Made by a program: the position numbers and the translations under genes. Shown here piece after piece: positions 1 through 8,752 of a stretch of 64,000 bases of DNA. The DNA lies in NCBI GenBank assembly GCA_947453625.1, contig CANGHK010000007.1:51361-115360 (forward strand), given 5' to 3'. The stretch is from Burkholderiales bacterium (GTDB lineage Bacteria > Pseudomonadota > Gammaproteobacteria > Burkholderiales > Burkholderiaceae_C). Numbering within the stretch: position 1 is the stretch's first letter; each line of letters opens with the position of its first letter. The notes beneath the pieces were generated by a model. The model ran no database searches. It saw only the letters and a list, made by a program, of their open reading frames with translations, and was not told where the DNA came from.

Positions 1-622
1 CGCGGTCGGCCACCGACAGCGCCATGCGGGCGTTCTGCTCGACCAGCAGCACCGTCGTGCCGCGCCGCCGGATCTCCGCGATGATCGCGAACACCGCCTG
101 CACGATCACCGGCGCCAAGCCCAGCGAGGGCTCGTCGAGCAGCAGCAGGCGCGGCTTGGCCATCAAGCCGCGCGCGACCGCGACCATCTGCTGCTGGCCG
201 CCCGACAGCGTCCAGCCCAGCGCATTGGCGAAGGGCCGGATGTCCGGGAACAGGTCGAACATCTCGTCCGACTCCTTGAGCAGTTGGTCGGTGGCGACGC
301 GTCCGCGGTTCGATGCGCCTAGCATGATGTTCTCGCGCGCCGTCAGCCCGGGAAACAGGCGCCGCCCCTCGGGCACATGGGCGATGCCCAGCCTGACGAT
401 GGCCTCGGGCGCCAGGCCGGCGATCGATCGGCCGTCGAAGCGGATGTCGCCTTGCGCCGGCTTGAGCAAGCCCGAGATCGCGCGCAAGGTGGTCGACTTG
501 CCCGCGCCGTTGGCGCCCAGCAGCGTGACGACCTCGCCCGCGTCCACCGCGATGGACAGACCGTGCAGCGCCTCGATCTCGCCGTAGCGAACGACCAGAC
601 CCTCAAGCGAAATCAGGGGCAT
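1..622 (-). CDS. livF: Branched-chain amino-acid ABC transporter ATP-binding protein LivF (3' end outside window)
   Basis: Minus-strand translation MPLISLEGLVVRYGEIEALHGLSIAVDAGEVVTLLGANGAGKSTTLRAISG...LSGGQQQMVAVARGLMAKPRLLLLDEPSLGLAP: Walker A, ABC signature, Walker B; adjacent to livMG/livH. Confidence 0.9.
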   Translation of the reverse strand, partial: MPLISLEGLVVRYGEIEALHGLSIAVDAGEVVTLLGANGAGKSTTLRAISGLLKPAQGDIRFDGRSIAGLAPEAIVRLGIAHVPEGRRLFPGLTARENIMLGASNRGRVATDQLLKESDEMFDLFPDIRPFANALGWTLSGGQQQMVAVARGLMAKPRLLLLDEPSLGLAPVIVQAVFAIIAEIRRRGTTVLLVEQNARMALSVADR

Positions 623-2405
623 CGGGTTCACTTCCGAGGTAGGCGGCAATCACATCGGGTTGGCGCAGCACGTCGGCCGCCACGCCGTCGGCGATGCGGC
701 GGCCGAAGTTCAGCACCGTGATGCGCTCGGCCACTTCGGTGACGAGCGTCATGTCGTGGTCGATGATCAGTATCGTCAAGCCCTTGGCCGCGATGCGCTT
801 GAGCAAGTCCTGCAGGCCGACCTTCTCGCTGGAGTTCAGACCGGCGGCGGGTTCGTCGAGCAGCAGCAGGGTCGGATTGCCGGCGAGTGCCCGCGCGATC
901 TCGATCAGCCGCTGGTGGCCGTAGGAGAAGCCGGTGACGAGCTCTTGCGCGCGCGCCTCCAGCCCGACGAAGGCCAGCGCCGCGCGCGCCCGTTCGACCA
1001 GCGCTTCATGGCCCTTGCCGATCTCGTTGCCGGGATGCTCGGCGCCGATGATCACGTTCTCGAGCGCGGTCATCGAGCGGAACAGGCGGATGTTCTGGAA
1101 AGTGCGGCCCAGGCCGGCGGCGGTGCGGGCGTGCGGCGGCAGCGCCGTCACGTCCTGCCCGCCGAGCAGGATGCGGCCGGCCGTGCCGGTGTAGATGCCC
1201 GAGAGCACGTTGAGCGTGGTCGTCTTGCCCGAACCGTTGGGCCCGATCAGCGCATGCACGCTGCCGCGCCTGACCGAGAACGAGATGTCGTCGACCGCCT
1301 TGACGCCGCCGAAATGCTTGGCCAGGCCCTGCACCTCGAGCGCCATCGGCGCGTCTGCCGTGGCGGCCTGGCCGGGCGGCGCCAGCATCAGGTCGGCCGG
1401 CGCGTCGGTGAACGGCGGCGGCGCGAGCCAGCGGCGCACGCGGTCCTGGACGAAGCCCCAGATGCCGTCGGGCATGTAGCGGATGATCAGCACGATGGAC
1501 AGGCCGTAGATCGCCAGATAGAGGCCGGGCACGCTCTTGAGGAAGCGCAGGCTCTCGGGCAGCACGATCAGCAAGCCGGTGCCGATCAAGGCCCCGACCG
1601 GCGAGGCCACGCCGCCCAGCAAGGTCATCGTGATCAGGACTATCGATTCGGCGAAGCTGAACTGGTCTGGGCTGACATAGGCGAAACCGCCCGCGAACAA
1701 GCCTCCACCGATGCCGCCGAGCACGGCCGACAGCGCAAACGCAGCGACCTTGACCCTGTAGACATCGACACCGGCTACGCCGGCCGCGAGCTCGTTGTCG
1801 CGCACCGCGCGCATCGCGCGGCCCAGCGGGGTCTGGGGCAGGCGCCAGACCAGGTAGCCGATCAGCGCCATCGCCGCCACGCACAGGCCGAGAAAGGCCT
1901 GCGATGACTGGAACAACTCGGGCCGCGTTATCTTGCCCACGCCGTCCGGCCCATGCGTGACCGGAATCCAGTTCACCATGATCAGCGTGACGATCTGCTG
2001 GAAGCTGATGGTGACCATCGCCAGGTAGTGGCCGCCCAGTTTGAGCGTCGTCATGCCGAGGAAGCCGCCCATCACCAGCGCGACGGCCGCGCCCATGGCC
2101 AGCGCGACCCAGAAGTTCAGGTGCAGGTCGGTGGTGCCCAGGCCGACCGCGTAGGCACCGAAACCGAAGAACGCGGCCTGCGCCAGGTTGATCTGCCCGC
2201 ACAGGCCGAGCACGATGGTCAGGCCGAAGACCGCGATGCCGAAGGTGGCGGTCTGCACCAGGATGTGGACGGTGTAGCCCTGCATGGGCAGCAGCACGAC
2301 GAGGGCGACCACGGCGGCGGCCAGTGCGGCGAAGGCGATTGCGCCGTTGCGGCCTCTGGTGTTCTTTGGCGCGGCCTTGGCCGCGGTGTGGAGGGCGGTG
2401 TTCAC
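603..2405 (-). CDS. Fused branched-chain amino-acid ABC permease (LivM) and ATP-binding protein (LivG), 600 aa
   Basis: N-terminal multi-TM LivM-like region, then C-terminal ABC ATPase (GPNGSGKTT, LLLLDEPAAGL); ORF overlaps livF start by about 20 nt. Confidence 0.92.
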   Translation of the reverse strand: MNTALHTAAKAAPKNTRGRNGAIAFAALAAAVVALVVLLPMQGYTVHILVQTATFGIAVFGLTIVLGLCGQINLAQAAFFGFGAYAVGLGTTDLHLNFWVALAMGAAVALVMGGFLGMTTLKLGGHYLAMVTISFQQIVTLIMVNWIPVTHGPDGVGKITRPELFQSSQAFLGLCVAAMALIGYLVWRLPQTPLGRAMRAVRDNELAAGVAGVDVYRVKVAAFALSAVLGGIGGGLFAGGFAYVSPDQFSFAESIVLITMTLLGGVASPVGALIGTGLLIVLPESLRFLKSVPGLYLAIYGLSIVLIIRYMPDGIWGFVQDRVRRWLAPPPFTDAPADLMLAPPGQAATADAPMALEVQGLAKHFGGVKAVDDISFSVRRGSVHALIGPNGSGKTTTLNVLSGIYTGTAGRILLGGQDVTALPPHARTAAGLGRTFQNIRLFRSMTALENVIIGAEHPGNEIGKGHEALVERARAALAFVGLEARAQELVTGFSYGHQRLIEIARALAGNPTLLLLDEPAAGLNSSEKVGLQDLLKRIAAKGLTILIIDHDMTLVTEVAERITVLNFGRRIADGVAADVLRQPDVIAAYLGSEPDAPDFA

Positions 2406-3281
2406 CTAGGCTTTCTCCGCCACGCGCTCGCCGAAGATACCTTGCGGGCGGAAGATCAGGAAGGCGATCAGCACCAGAAACGCGAAGCCGTCCTTGTAGG
2501 GCACCGAGACATAGGCCGCGCCGAAGGTCTCGATCACGCCGAGCGCGAGCCCGCCGATGATCGCGCCCTTGACGTCACCAAAGCCGCCGATGATGGTCGC
2601 GGCGAAGGCCTTCAACGCGATGGTCGCGCCCATCTGTATCGAGACGAACAGGATGGGTGCGACCAGGATGCCGGCCACGCCGCCGAGCAGCGCCGAGTAG
2701 ACGAAGGTCAGCATGATCATCGTGGCCACCGGGATGCCCAGCAGCGCCGCCATCTCCTTGTCCTGCGACGTGGCCTGCAGCTTCTTGCCCAGCATCGTGC
2801 GCTCGAAGAACCAGAAGTTGAAGGCCACCAGCACCAGCGTCACCCCCATGATCAGCAGGTACTGGCTGTCGAGGTAGACCGGCCCGATCTGCAGTCCCGG
2901 CGTCTCGAACCAGCCCGACAGCACCTGGGGTTGCGGGCCGTAGAGCGCCAGCACGGTGTTGGCCAGGAAGATCGACGCACCGATGGTGGCGATGATCACC
3001 GGCAGGAAACTGCGGTTGCGCAACGGGTAGTAGACGCCGAGGTTGAAGATCACGCCCAGCAGCGCCATGCCGCCGAGGGCGGCGAGGAAGGACAGCCAGT
3101 ACGGCCACTGCAGGTCGACCGCGAAGACGACCATCAGGTAGGCACCGACCATCGAGAACTCGCCTTGCGCGAAGTTCACGACATTGGTGGCCCGGAAGAT
3201 CAGGACGAATCCCAGCGCCACCAGCGCATAGACCGACCCTATCCCCAAGCCCGTGAAAAGGAGCTGGAGCGCGAGATCCAT
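2406..3281 (-). CDS. livH: Branched-chain amino-acid ABC transporter permease LivH
   Basis: 291 aa, MDLALQLLFTGLGIGSVYALVALGFVLIFRATNVVNFAQGEF typical of LivH. Confidence 0.92.
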   Translation of the reverse strand: MDLALQLLFTGLGIGSVYALVALGFVLIFRATNVVNFAQGEFSMVGAYLMVVFAVDLQWPYWLSFLAALGGMALLGVIFNLGVYYPLRNRSFLPVIIATIGASIFLANTVLALYGPQPQVLSGWFETPGLQIGPVYLDSQYLLIMGVTLVLVAFNFWFFERTMLGKKLQATSQDKEMAALLGIPVATMIMLTFVYSALLGGVAGILVAPILFVSIQMGATIALKAFAATIIGGFGDVKGAIIGGLALGVIETFGAAYVSVPYKDGFAFLVLIAFLIFRPQGIFGERVAEKA

Positions 3282-3290
3282 TCGAGCGCT

Positions 3291-4439
3291 TCAGGAGGCC
3301 GATTCGACGTGCTTGTCGAAGACGATCGTGCCTTTTTCGTTACGCACGATGTTGTAGCCGTGCAGGCCATCGCCGTTGGCGTCGAAGTTGTATTCGCCTT
3401 CGGCCCCAGCATGTTTGCGGATCGATAGGATGGCCTCGCGGATCGCCGCCGGGTCGGTCTTGCCGGCCTTCTTGATCGCCATGCAAAGCACCGTGACGGC
3501 GTCGTAAGTCCACGAGGCCTGGTTGTCCGGCGCCACCTTGGCGACCTCGCGGTAGGCCTTGCCAAAGGCCCTGGACGCCTCGCTCGATTCCTCGGCGTAA
3601 TCGGCGACGCCGAAAGTGCCGTGCAGCGCCGGGCCCGCCAGCTTCAAGGCCGTGATGTTGACGATGGACGGCGAGCCGACATACGGAATCATCACGCCCA
3701 GCTGGCGCAACTGGCGCGCAAAGATGCCGAGGTCGTTCTCGAAGGTGAAGTAGGAGCCCAGGATGTCGGCGCCCGATTGCTTGATCGCCAGCACGACCGG
3801 CGTGAAGTCCTGGCTCTGGTTCGCGTAGCCCTGGTCGAGCACGACGGTCGCGCCGTCCTGCCTGGCCAGGCCGGCCGTCAGCGCCTTGCCGCCGGCGGTG
3901 CCGAAGGCATCGGTCGAGTGCACGATGGCCCATTTCTTCTTGCCCAGCGTCTTCACGCCGTATTCGGCGATCACGCTGCCCGAATACAGGTCATTCGGGC
4001 GGAAGCGGAAATACCAGGGGTTGCCCATGTGGGTCAGCGCCGGATCGGTGCCGCCTATCATCACGGGCTTGCCGACCTTGAGCACATCGGGTGCGATCGC
4101 GTGCAACTGCGTCGAGCGGATCGATCCCAGGAAGGCGACGATGTCGGTCTGCGATGCGAGCTTGGAGAACGCGAGCACGATGCCGGGGTTGGTCGTCTGG
4201 TCGTCCTCGACGATCAGTTCGACCTGCTTGCCGAGCACGCCTCCGGCCTTGTTGACCGCATCGACCGCGATCCGCGCGCCGATCTGCGCATAGCGGCCCG
4301 ACTCTGCCGCCGGCCCGGTGACCGGCGCGCACATGCCGATCTTGATCGTCGCGCCTTGCGCGCCAGCACGGCCCATGAAGGCGGGCAGCGCGAGGCCTGC
4401 GGTGAGCCCTGCGGAAAAATAACGACGAGAGAGCGCCAT
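3291..4439 (-). CDS. ABC transporter substrate-binding protein, LivK/leucine-binding type
   Basis: SRRYF Tat-like signal at start, IKIGMCAPVTGPAAESG periplasmic-binding fold; operon with livH/livMG/livF; internal ATG at 4439 preferred. Confidence 0.9.
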   Translation of the reverse strand: MALSRRYFSAGLTAGLALPAFMGRAGAQGATIKIGMCAPVTGPAAESGRYAQIGARIAVDAVNKAGGVLGKQVELIVEDDQTTNPGIVLAFSKLASQTDIVAFLGSIRSTQLHAIAPDVLKVGKPVMIGGTDPALTHMGNPWYFRFRPNDLYSGSVIAEYGVKTLGKKKWAIVHSTDAFGTAGGKALTAGLARQDGATVVLDQGYANQSQDFTPVVLAIKQSGADILGSYFTFENDLGIFARQLRQLGVMIPYVGSPSIVNITALKLAGPALHGTFGVADYAEESSEASRAFGKAYREVAKVAPDNQASWTYDAVTVLCMAIKKAGKTDPAAIREAILSIRKHAGAEGEYNFDANGDGLHGYNIVRNEKGTIVFDKHVESAS

Positions 4440-4584
4440 GGTTCTGTCTCCGATCTGGTTCTTCAAGCGGTCAATTCAGTGTAGAGGCGAACCCGACGGG
4501 TGTGATGACTTCTTGCGTGAGGGTATTCACTGCCTGGTTTTTCTGCGGTCTCGGCGTAAATCGTCGAGACCGATTCGGCTGGGC

Positions 4585-4705
4585 TCAAGGCAGTTCCGCC
4601 AGGCATTGCCGCACCACCTCGGCCAGCGGCGCGGCGGGCACGCGGCCCAGCAGCGCGCGCAGCCGGCTGTCGTCCAGCCGGTGCGGCCGCTGCGACAGCC
4701 CGTGC
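4585..4705 (-). pseudogene. C-terminal remnant of an NAD-dependent epimerase/dehydratase-like protein
   Basis: Translated tail HRLDDSRLRALLGRVPAAPLAEVVRQCLAELP* resembles the C-terminus of such proteins; no upstream coding part. Confidence 0.4.
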
Positions 4706-4867
4706 GTCAAGCTCGAGGCCGTTCGCCAGGGTCTGGGCATAGGCATCGTGATGCCGCGGCTGGCGCGCCGCTCACCCGACCTGGCGCGGGTGTTGCCCGA
4801 ATTGGCGCTGCCGGTGTGGGACTTTCTTGCGCAGGGTTTGCGCGACTGGGGCGCGGGCCCGGGCTGA
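4706..4867 (+). pseudogene. C-terminal remnant of a LysR-family regulator
   Basis: VKLEAVRQGLGIGIVMPRLARRSPDLARVLPELALPVWDFLAQGLRDWG resembles the LysR effector-domain C-terminus; rest missing. Confidence 0.5.
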
Positions 4868-4909
4868 CCGCGCAGGCCCCGTCCGCGCGGGACTGGCGTA
4901 TCGCCTCGG

Positions 4910-6061
4910 TTACGGGGTCTCGACCTTCCGCGCCGCCGCTTCAGCCTGGGCGCCGCCCTGACCACCGCCTTCCACGCCACCCGGGTCCTTGACTGGAGCG
5001 GGCAACTGGGGTTGGACCGGCGGCTGGGGTCGGGTGCTGTCGGGCCGGATGCCTTCGACCAGGCCGCGGATCATCAGCAGCAAGGGCTCCGACGCAAAAC
5101 CGGTGCCGAACGCCAGCGTGGCCGCCGAGGTCAGCCCCGAAGGGGTGACGATGTACCAGGTGGCCACCGCGAGGAAAGGTGCCGACACCAGTTGCATGAT
5201 CTGGAACACCACTTCCTCACGCGCCTCGAATGCTCGCAAGCCTGGCTCGGCGGCGCTGGGCTGGAAGCTGGGGTGCAGGCGCCGCTGGAACTCCGGGATT
5301 CGCCTCGACAAGCTGACCGCCCCGCCGATGAAGGCCATCACCAGCACAAAGAAGGGCACCGCCAACCCGCCGATGACCTCGACATGCTGCTGTTGGCCCG
5401 CGGCGCCCGATGCCGCTCCAGCCGGGGCCGCGGCGTCCGGGTCGGTGCGGACGGTGGCCGTGACGCCGCCTATGGCCAGCAACAACGTGTAGCGGAGTTC
5501 GCCCGTGTAGGCGACGAGCTTGCCGTCTTTTTCCCGGTAGTCGGGCCAGGTGCGGGTCTTCTCGGGATCGGCCGGGCAGGTCACGACGGCCGACACATCG
5601 CTGAGCCCGCCCATCGCGTTGCTTCGCACACAGCCTCGCACCAGTTCCAGCGTTGCCGATCGCTGGCTGCTCGCGCCATCGATGGGCTGCTCGGAAACAA
5701 AGGGCAACACCAGCATCGCGAACGAGCCCAGCGTGAACGCATAGGCAAACACGAAGATGTCGTTGATGCGCCGCCGCGCGTTGCCGGTGAAACACTGGAT
5801 GAACCAGCAAGCGGTCAGGATCATCAGCGCGGCCGATGCCAGGCTGTCGATGCGGCCCAGGGTGGCTGGTACCAGGTTGAACAGGTGCATCTTGGGCAGC
5901 ATCGCGACCACGAACATCGCCCCCGTGCCCAGTGCCAGCCGGGGATGCGCCAGGCCGTCGGGCTCGTGCAAAGACCAGCCGCTTTGCGCTGCCGCACTGT
6001 CGCCGCCGGTCTCGCCAGCCGCTGCCGTCGCATCGCCCTCCGTCGTCGAATCCTGCGCCAT
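4910..6061 (-). CDS. Hypothetical membrane protein
   Basis: 383-aa ORF with several hydrophobic segments and low-complexity ends. Confidence 0.7.
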   Translation of the reverse strand: MAQDSTTEGDATAAAGETGGDSAAAQSGWSLHEPDGLAHPRLALGTGAMFVVAMLPKMHLFNLVPATLGRIDSLASAALMILTACWFIQCFTGNARRRINDIFVFAYAFTLGSFAMLVLPFVSEQPIDGASSQRSATLELVRGCVRSNAMGGLSDVSAVVTCPADPEKTRTWPDYREKDGKLVAYTGELRYTLLLAIGGVTATVRTDPDAAAPAGAASGAAGQQQHVEVIGGLAVPFFVLVMAFIGGAVSLSRRIPEFQRRLHPSFQPSAAEPGLRAFEAREEVVFQIMQLVSAPFLAVATWYIVTPSGLTSAATLAFGTGFASEPLLLMIRGLVEGIRPDSTRPQPPVQPQLPAPVKDPGGVEGGGQGGAQAEAAARKVETP

Positions 6062-6228
6062 CTCGTCGCCCTCCGTTGCCGCACCCTGTCACGCTCGGAT
6101 CATGTCCGCTGCGGCGGCGGCCGGGTGCTGCGGGAATTGCCGAAACGCAAGGCCATGGCGCGAGCGGTCCGGCGCGTTCCCGGCGGCAGGCGGGCTACAG
6201 GAGGCGGGTGCTGTGCCATGCGCCGGAC

Positions 6229-6311
6229 TCAAGAGCTTGCCCGCAAGCATGCGGGCAGAGCCTTCGTGAGCCACGGGACAGCACGCAGGTGCTGTCCCAT
6301 GCGCTCACTCA
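6229..6311 (-). repeat. Two-hairpin extragenic element abutting the SDR stop codon (family member 1)
   Basis: Perfect stems GGGACAGCAC/GTGCTGTCCC (6275-6284/6289-6298) and TGCCCGCA/TGCGGGCA (6238-6245/6250-6257) separated by a linker containing (minus strand) CACGAAGGC. Confidence 0.65.
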
Positions 6312-7064
6312 GCGGCCGCCGCCCACGTCAAGGATCGCGCCGGTGGTGTAGCTGGCCTCGGCCGACAGCAGCCAGACGATCGCCGTGGCGACCTCGTCGG
6401 CGCCGCCCGGGCGCTGCATCGGGATCAGCCCGGCGGCAGCCTGCGGCCGGCCGCGGTCGCCGCTGGTGGCGTGGATGTCGGTGTCGATCAGGCCGGGCCG
6501 CACCGCGTTGACACGTATGCCCTCGGCCGCCACCTCCAGCGCCAGGCCGTGGGTGAAGGTGTCGATCGCGCCCTTGCTCACCGCGTAGTCGATGTACAGG
6601 TTGGGCGATCCCAGCCGCGCCGCGACGCTGCCGAGGTTGACGATCGCCCCGCCCGCGCCGCCGTGGCGGCGGCTCATCCGGCGCACCGCCTCGCGCGCGC
6701 AGAGCAGGCTGCTGCTGATGTTGACCGCCCACATGCGCTGCCAGCGCGCCATCGTCATCTCGTCCAGCCTGGCTTGCCGGTCGACGATGCCGGCGTTGTT
6801 GACCAGGCCTGACAGCCGCCCGAGTTCGCCGTCCACGCGCTCGAACATCGCCAGCACCGCGGCCTCGTCGGCGACGTCGGCGGCCACGGTGATCGCGCGG
6901 CGCCCGGCGGCCCGCACCTCGGACGCCACCGCCTCGGCCGCGCCGGCGTCGCGGGCGTAGTTGACCGCCACGTCCCAGCCGCGCTGGGCGGCCAGGCGGG
7001 CGGTTGCTGCGCCTATGCCGCGGCCGGCGCCGGTGATCAGCAGGACGGGGGCGGTGGTGCGCAT
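6309..7064 (-). CDS. SDR family oxidoreductase
   Basis: VLLITGAGRGIGAATARL, NNAG, YxxxK (YAVSK) motifs; start at 7064 preferred. Confidence 0.9.
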   Translation of the reverse strand: MRTTAPVLLITGAGRGIGAATARLAAQRGWDVAVNYARDAGAAEAVASEVRAAGRRAITVAADVADEAAVLAMFERVDGELGRLSGLVNNAGIVDRQARLDEMTMARWQRMWAVNISSSLLCAREAVRRMSRRHGGAGGAIVNLGSVAARLGSPNLYIDYAVSKGAIDTFTHGLALEVAAEGIRVNAVRPGLIDTDIHATSGDRGRPQAAAGLIPMQRPGGADEVATAIVWLLSAEASYTTGAILDVGGGR

Positions 7065-7236
7065 GCGGGGGTTCTCCTGGGGCGGCGATGTTCCGCCATT
7101 CTGGGCCGCGCGGGGGCCCCGGCCGCGTCGCGCAGGTGTCGGGTATCCCGGGAGGCGGCGCGGCGCGCCTTGCCGCAAACTGCGCAGCGCGCGGGCCAGG
7201 GCTGGTCCTTGCCGGCGCCACCGCAGGAGACCCCCG

Positions 7237-8499
7237 ATGACACTTTCCGCCGCATCCCGCCAGGCCCGTGACGACGCCTTCGGCCTGCCAATCGATCAGA
7301 TCGACGTCAGCAAGCCCAGGCTGTTCCAGGACGACACGATCGGCCATTACTTCGAGCGCCTGCGCCGCGATGACCCGGTGCATTGGCAGAGCAACGCCTT
7401 CTACGGCCCGTTCTGGTCGGTCACCCGCTACCAGGACATCGTCGATGTCGACAGCAACCATGCGCTGTACTCGTCGGACTGGACCCAGGGCGGCATCGCG
7501 CTGTTCGACGGTCCGCTCGACGAGCGCATGCAGATGTTCATCGCGATGGACCCGCCCAAGCACGACGAACAGCGCAAGACCGTGGCGCCCATCGTCGCGC
7601 CGGCCAACCTGGCGGCGATGGAGGCCACCATCCGCCAGCGCACCGCCCGGGTGCTGGACGGCCTGCCGCGCGGTGAACCCTTCAACTGGGTCGAGCGGGT
7701 GTCGATCGAGCTGACGACCCAGATGTTGGCCACCCTGTTCGACTTCCCTTTCGAGGACCGGCACCTGCTGACGCGCTGGTCCGATGTCGCCACCTCGGTG
7801 CCGGGCACCGACCATGTCACCGAGTCGCCGGCCGCCCGCCTGGCCGAACTGGGCCAATGCCTGGCCTACTTCACCCGGCTCTGGAACGAACGCGTCAACG
7901 CGCCGCCAGAATCAAGAAAGGGCGACTTGATCTCGATGCTGGCCCACGCGCCGGCCACGCGCCAGATGTCGCCGCGCGAATTCATGGGCAATCTGCTGCT
8001 GCTGATCGTCGGCGGCAACGACACGACGCGCAACTCGATGACCGGCGGCGTGCTGGCGCTGCACCAGCATCCCGCCGAATGGGCCAAGCTGCGCGCCAAT
8101 CCGGCCTTGGTCGACAGCGCGGTGCCCGAGATCATCCGCTGGCAGACCCCGCTGGCTTACATGCGGCGCACCGCGATGGCCGACACCACGCTGGGCGGCA
8201 AGGCGATCAAGCGGGGCGACAAGCTGGCGATGTGGTACCTGTCGGGCAACCGCGACGAGACCGCGATAGACCAGGCGCACCGCTTCATCGTCGACCGCGT
8301 CAGGCCGCGCCAGCACCTGTCCTTCGGCTTCGGCATCCACCGCTGCGTCGGCAACCGGCTGGCCGAGCTGCAGCTCAAGATCCTGTGGCAGGAGATCCTG
8401 CTGCGCTTTCCGGCGGTCGAGGTGGTGGGCGAGCCGCGGCGCGTGCTGTCCAACTTCGTCCATGGCTTCACCCATCTGGTGGTGAGGCTGCCGGGTTGA
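7237..8499 (+). CDS. Cytochrome P450
   Basis: I-helix GGNDTTRN and haem-ligand motif FGFGIHRCVGNRLAE. Confidence 0.94.
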   Translation: MTLSAASRQARDDAFGLPIDQIDVSKPRLFQDDTIGHYFERLRRDDPVHWQSNAFYGPFWSVTRYQDIVDVDSNHALYSSDWTQGGIALFDGPLDERMQMFIAMDPPKHDEQRKTVAPIVAPANLAAMEATIRQRTARVLDGLPRGEPFNWVERVSIELTTQMLATLFDFPFEDRHLLTRWSDVATSVPGTDHVTESPAARLAELGQCLAYFTRLWNERVNAPPESRKGDLISMLAHAPATRQMSPREFMGNLLLLIVGGNDTTRNSMTGGVLALHQHPAEWAKLRANPALVDSAVPEIIRWQTPLAYMRRTAMADTTLGGKAIKRGDKLAMWYLSGNRDETAIDQAHRFIVDRVRPRQHLSFGFGIHRCVGNRLAELQLKILWQEILLRFPAVEVVGEPRRVLSNFVHGFTHLVVRLPG

Positions 8500-8752
8500 G
8501 CGACGGCCGCCATCGCGGACGGGATACCCCGGCGGCGTCTGAAACAGTAAAAAGTAAAAAAATGGTCAAAGAAAAATTGTTGATGTATTGAAGTAATCCG
8601 AACTCGGTGCGTGGTTTTTATGGATTTAATATAAAAAATTATCTAAAGTAAGATTAACTCTTCAAAACCGCTTCAAGCGCCGGATTGCCGCCGATGCCGA
8701 CTCCTTGCCCACCCCGATCTCCCTTGGCGCGCCTCGCCGGTGGCGACGGCCC

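Noticed and set aside
1953-3428. 491-aa plus-strand ORF and similar long antisense ORFs (for example 21876-23795, 42835-44292, 44796-46283, 53206-54795, 54906-56492)
   Set aside because: All lie opposite well-supported genes and show the low-complexity translation typical of antisense frames in GC-rich DNA.
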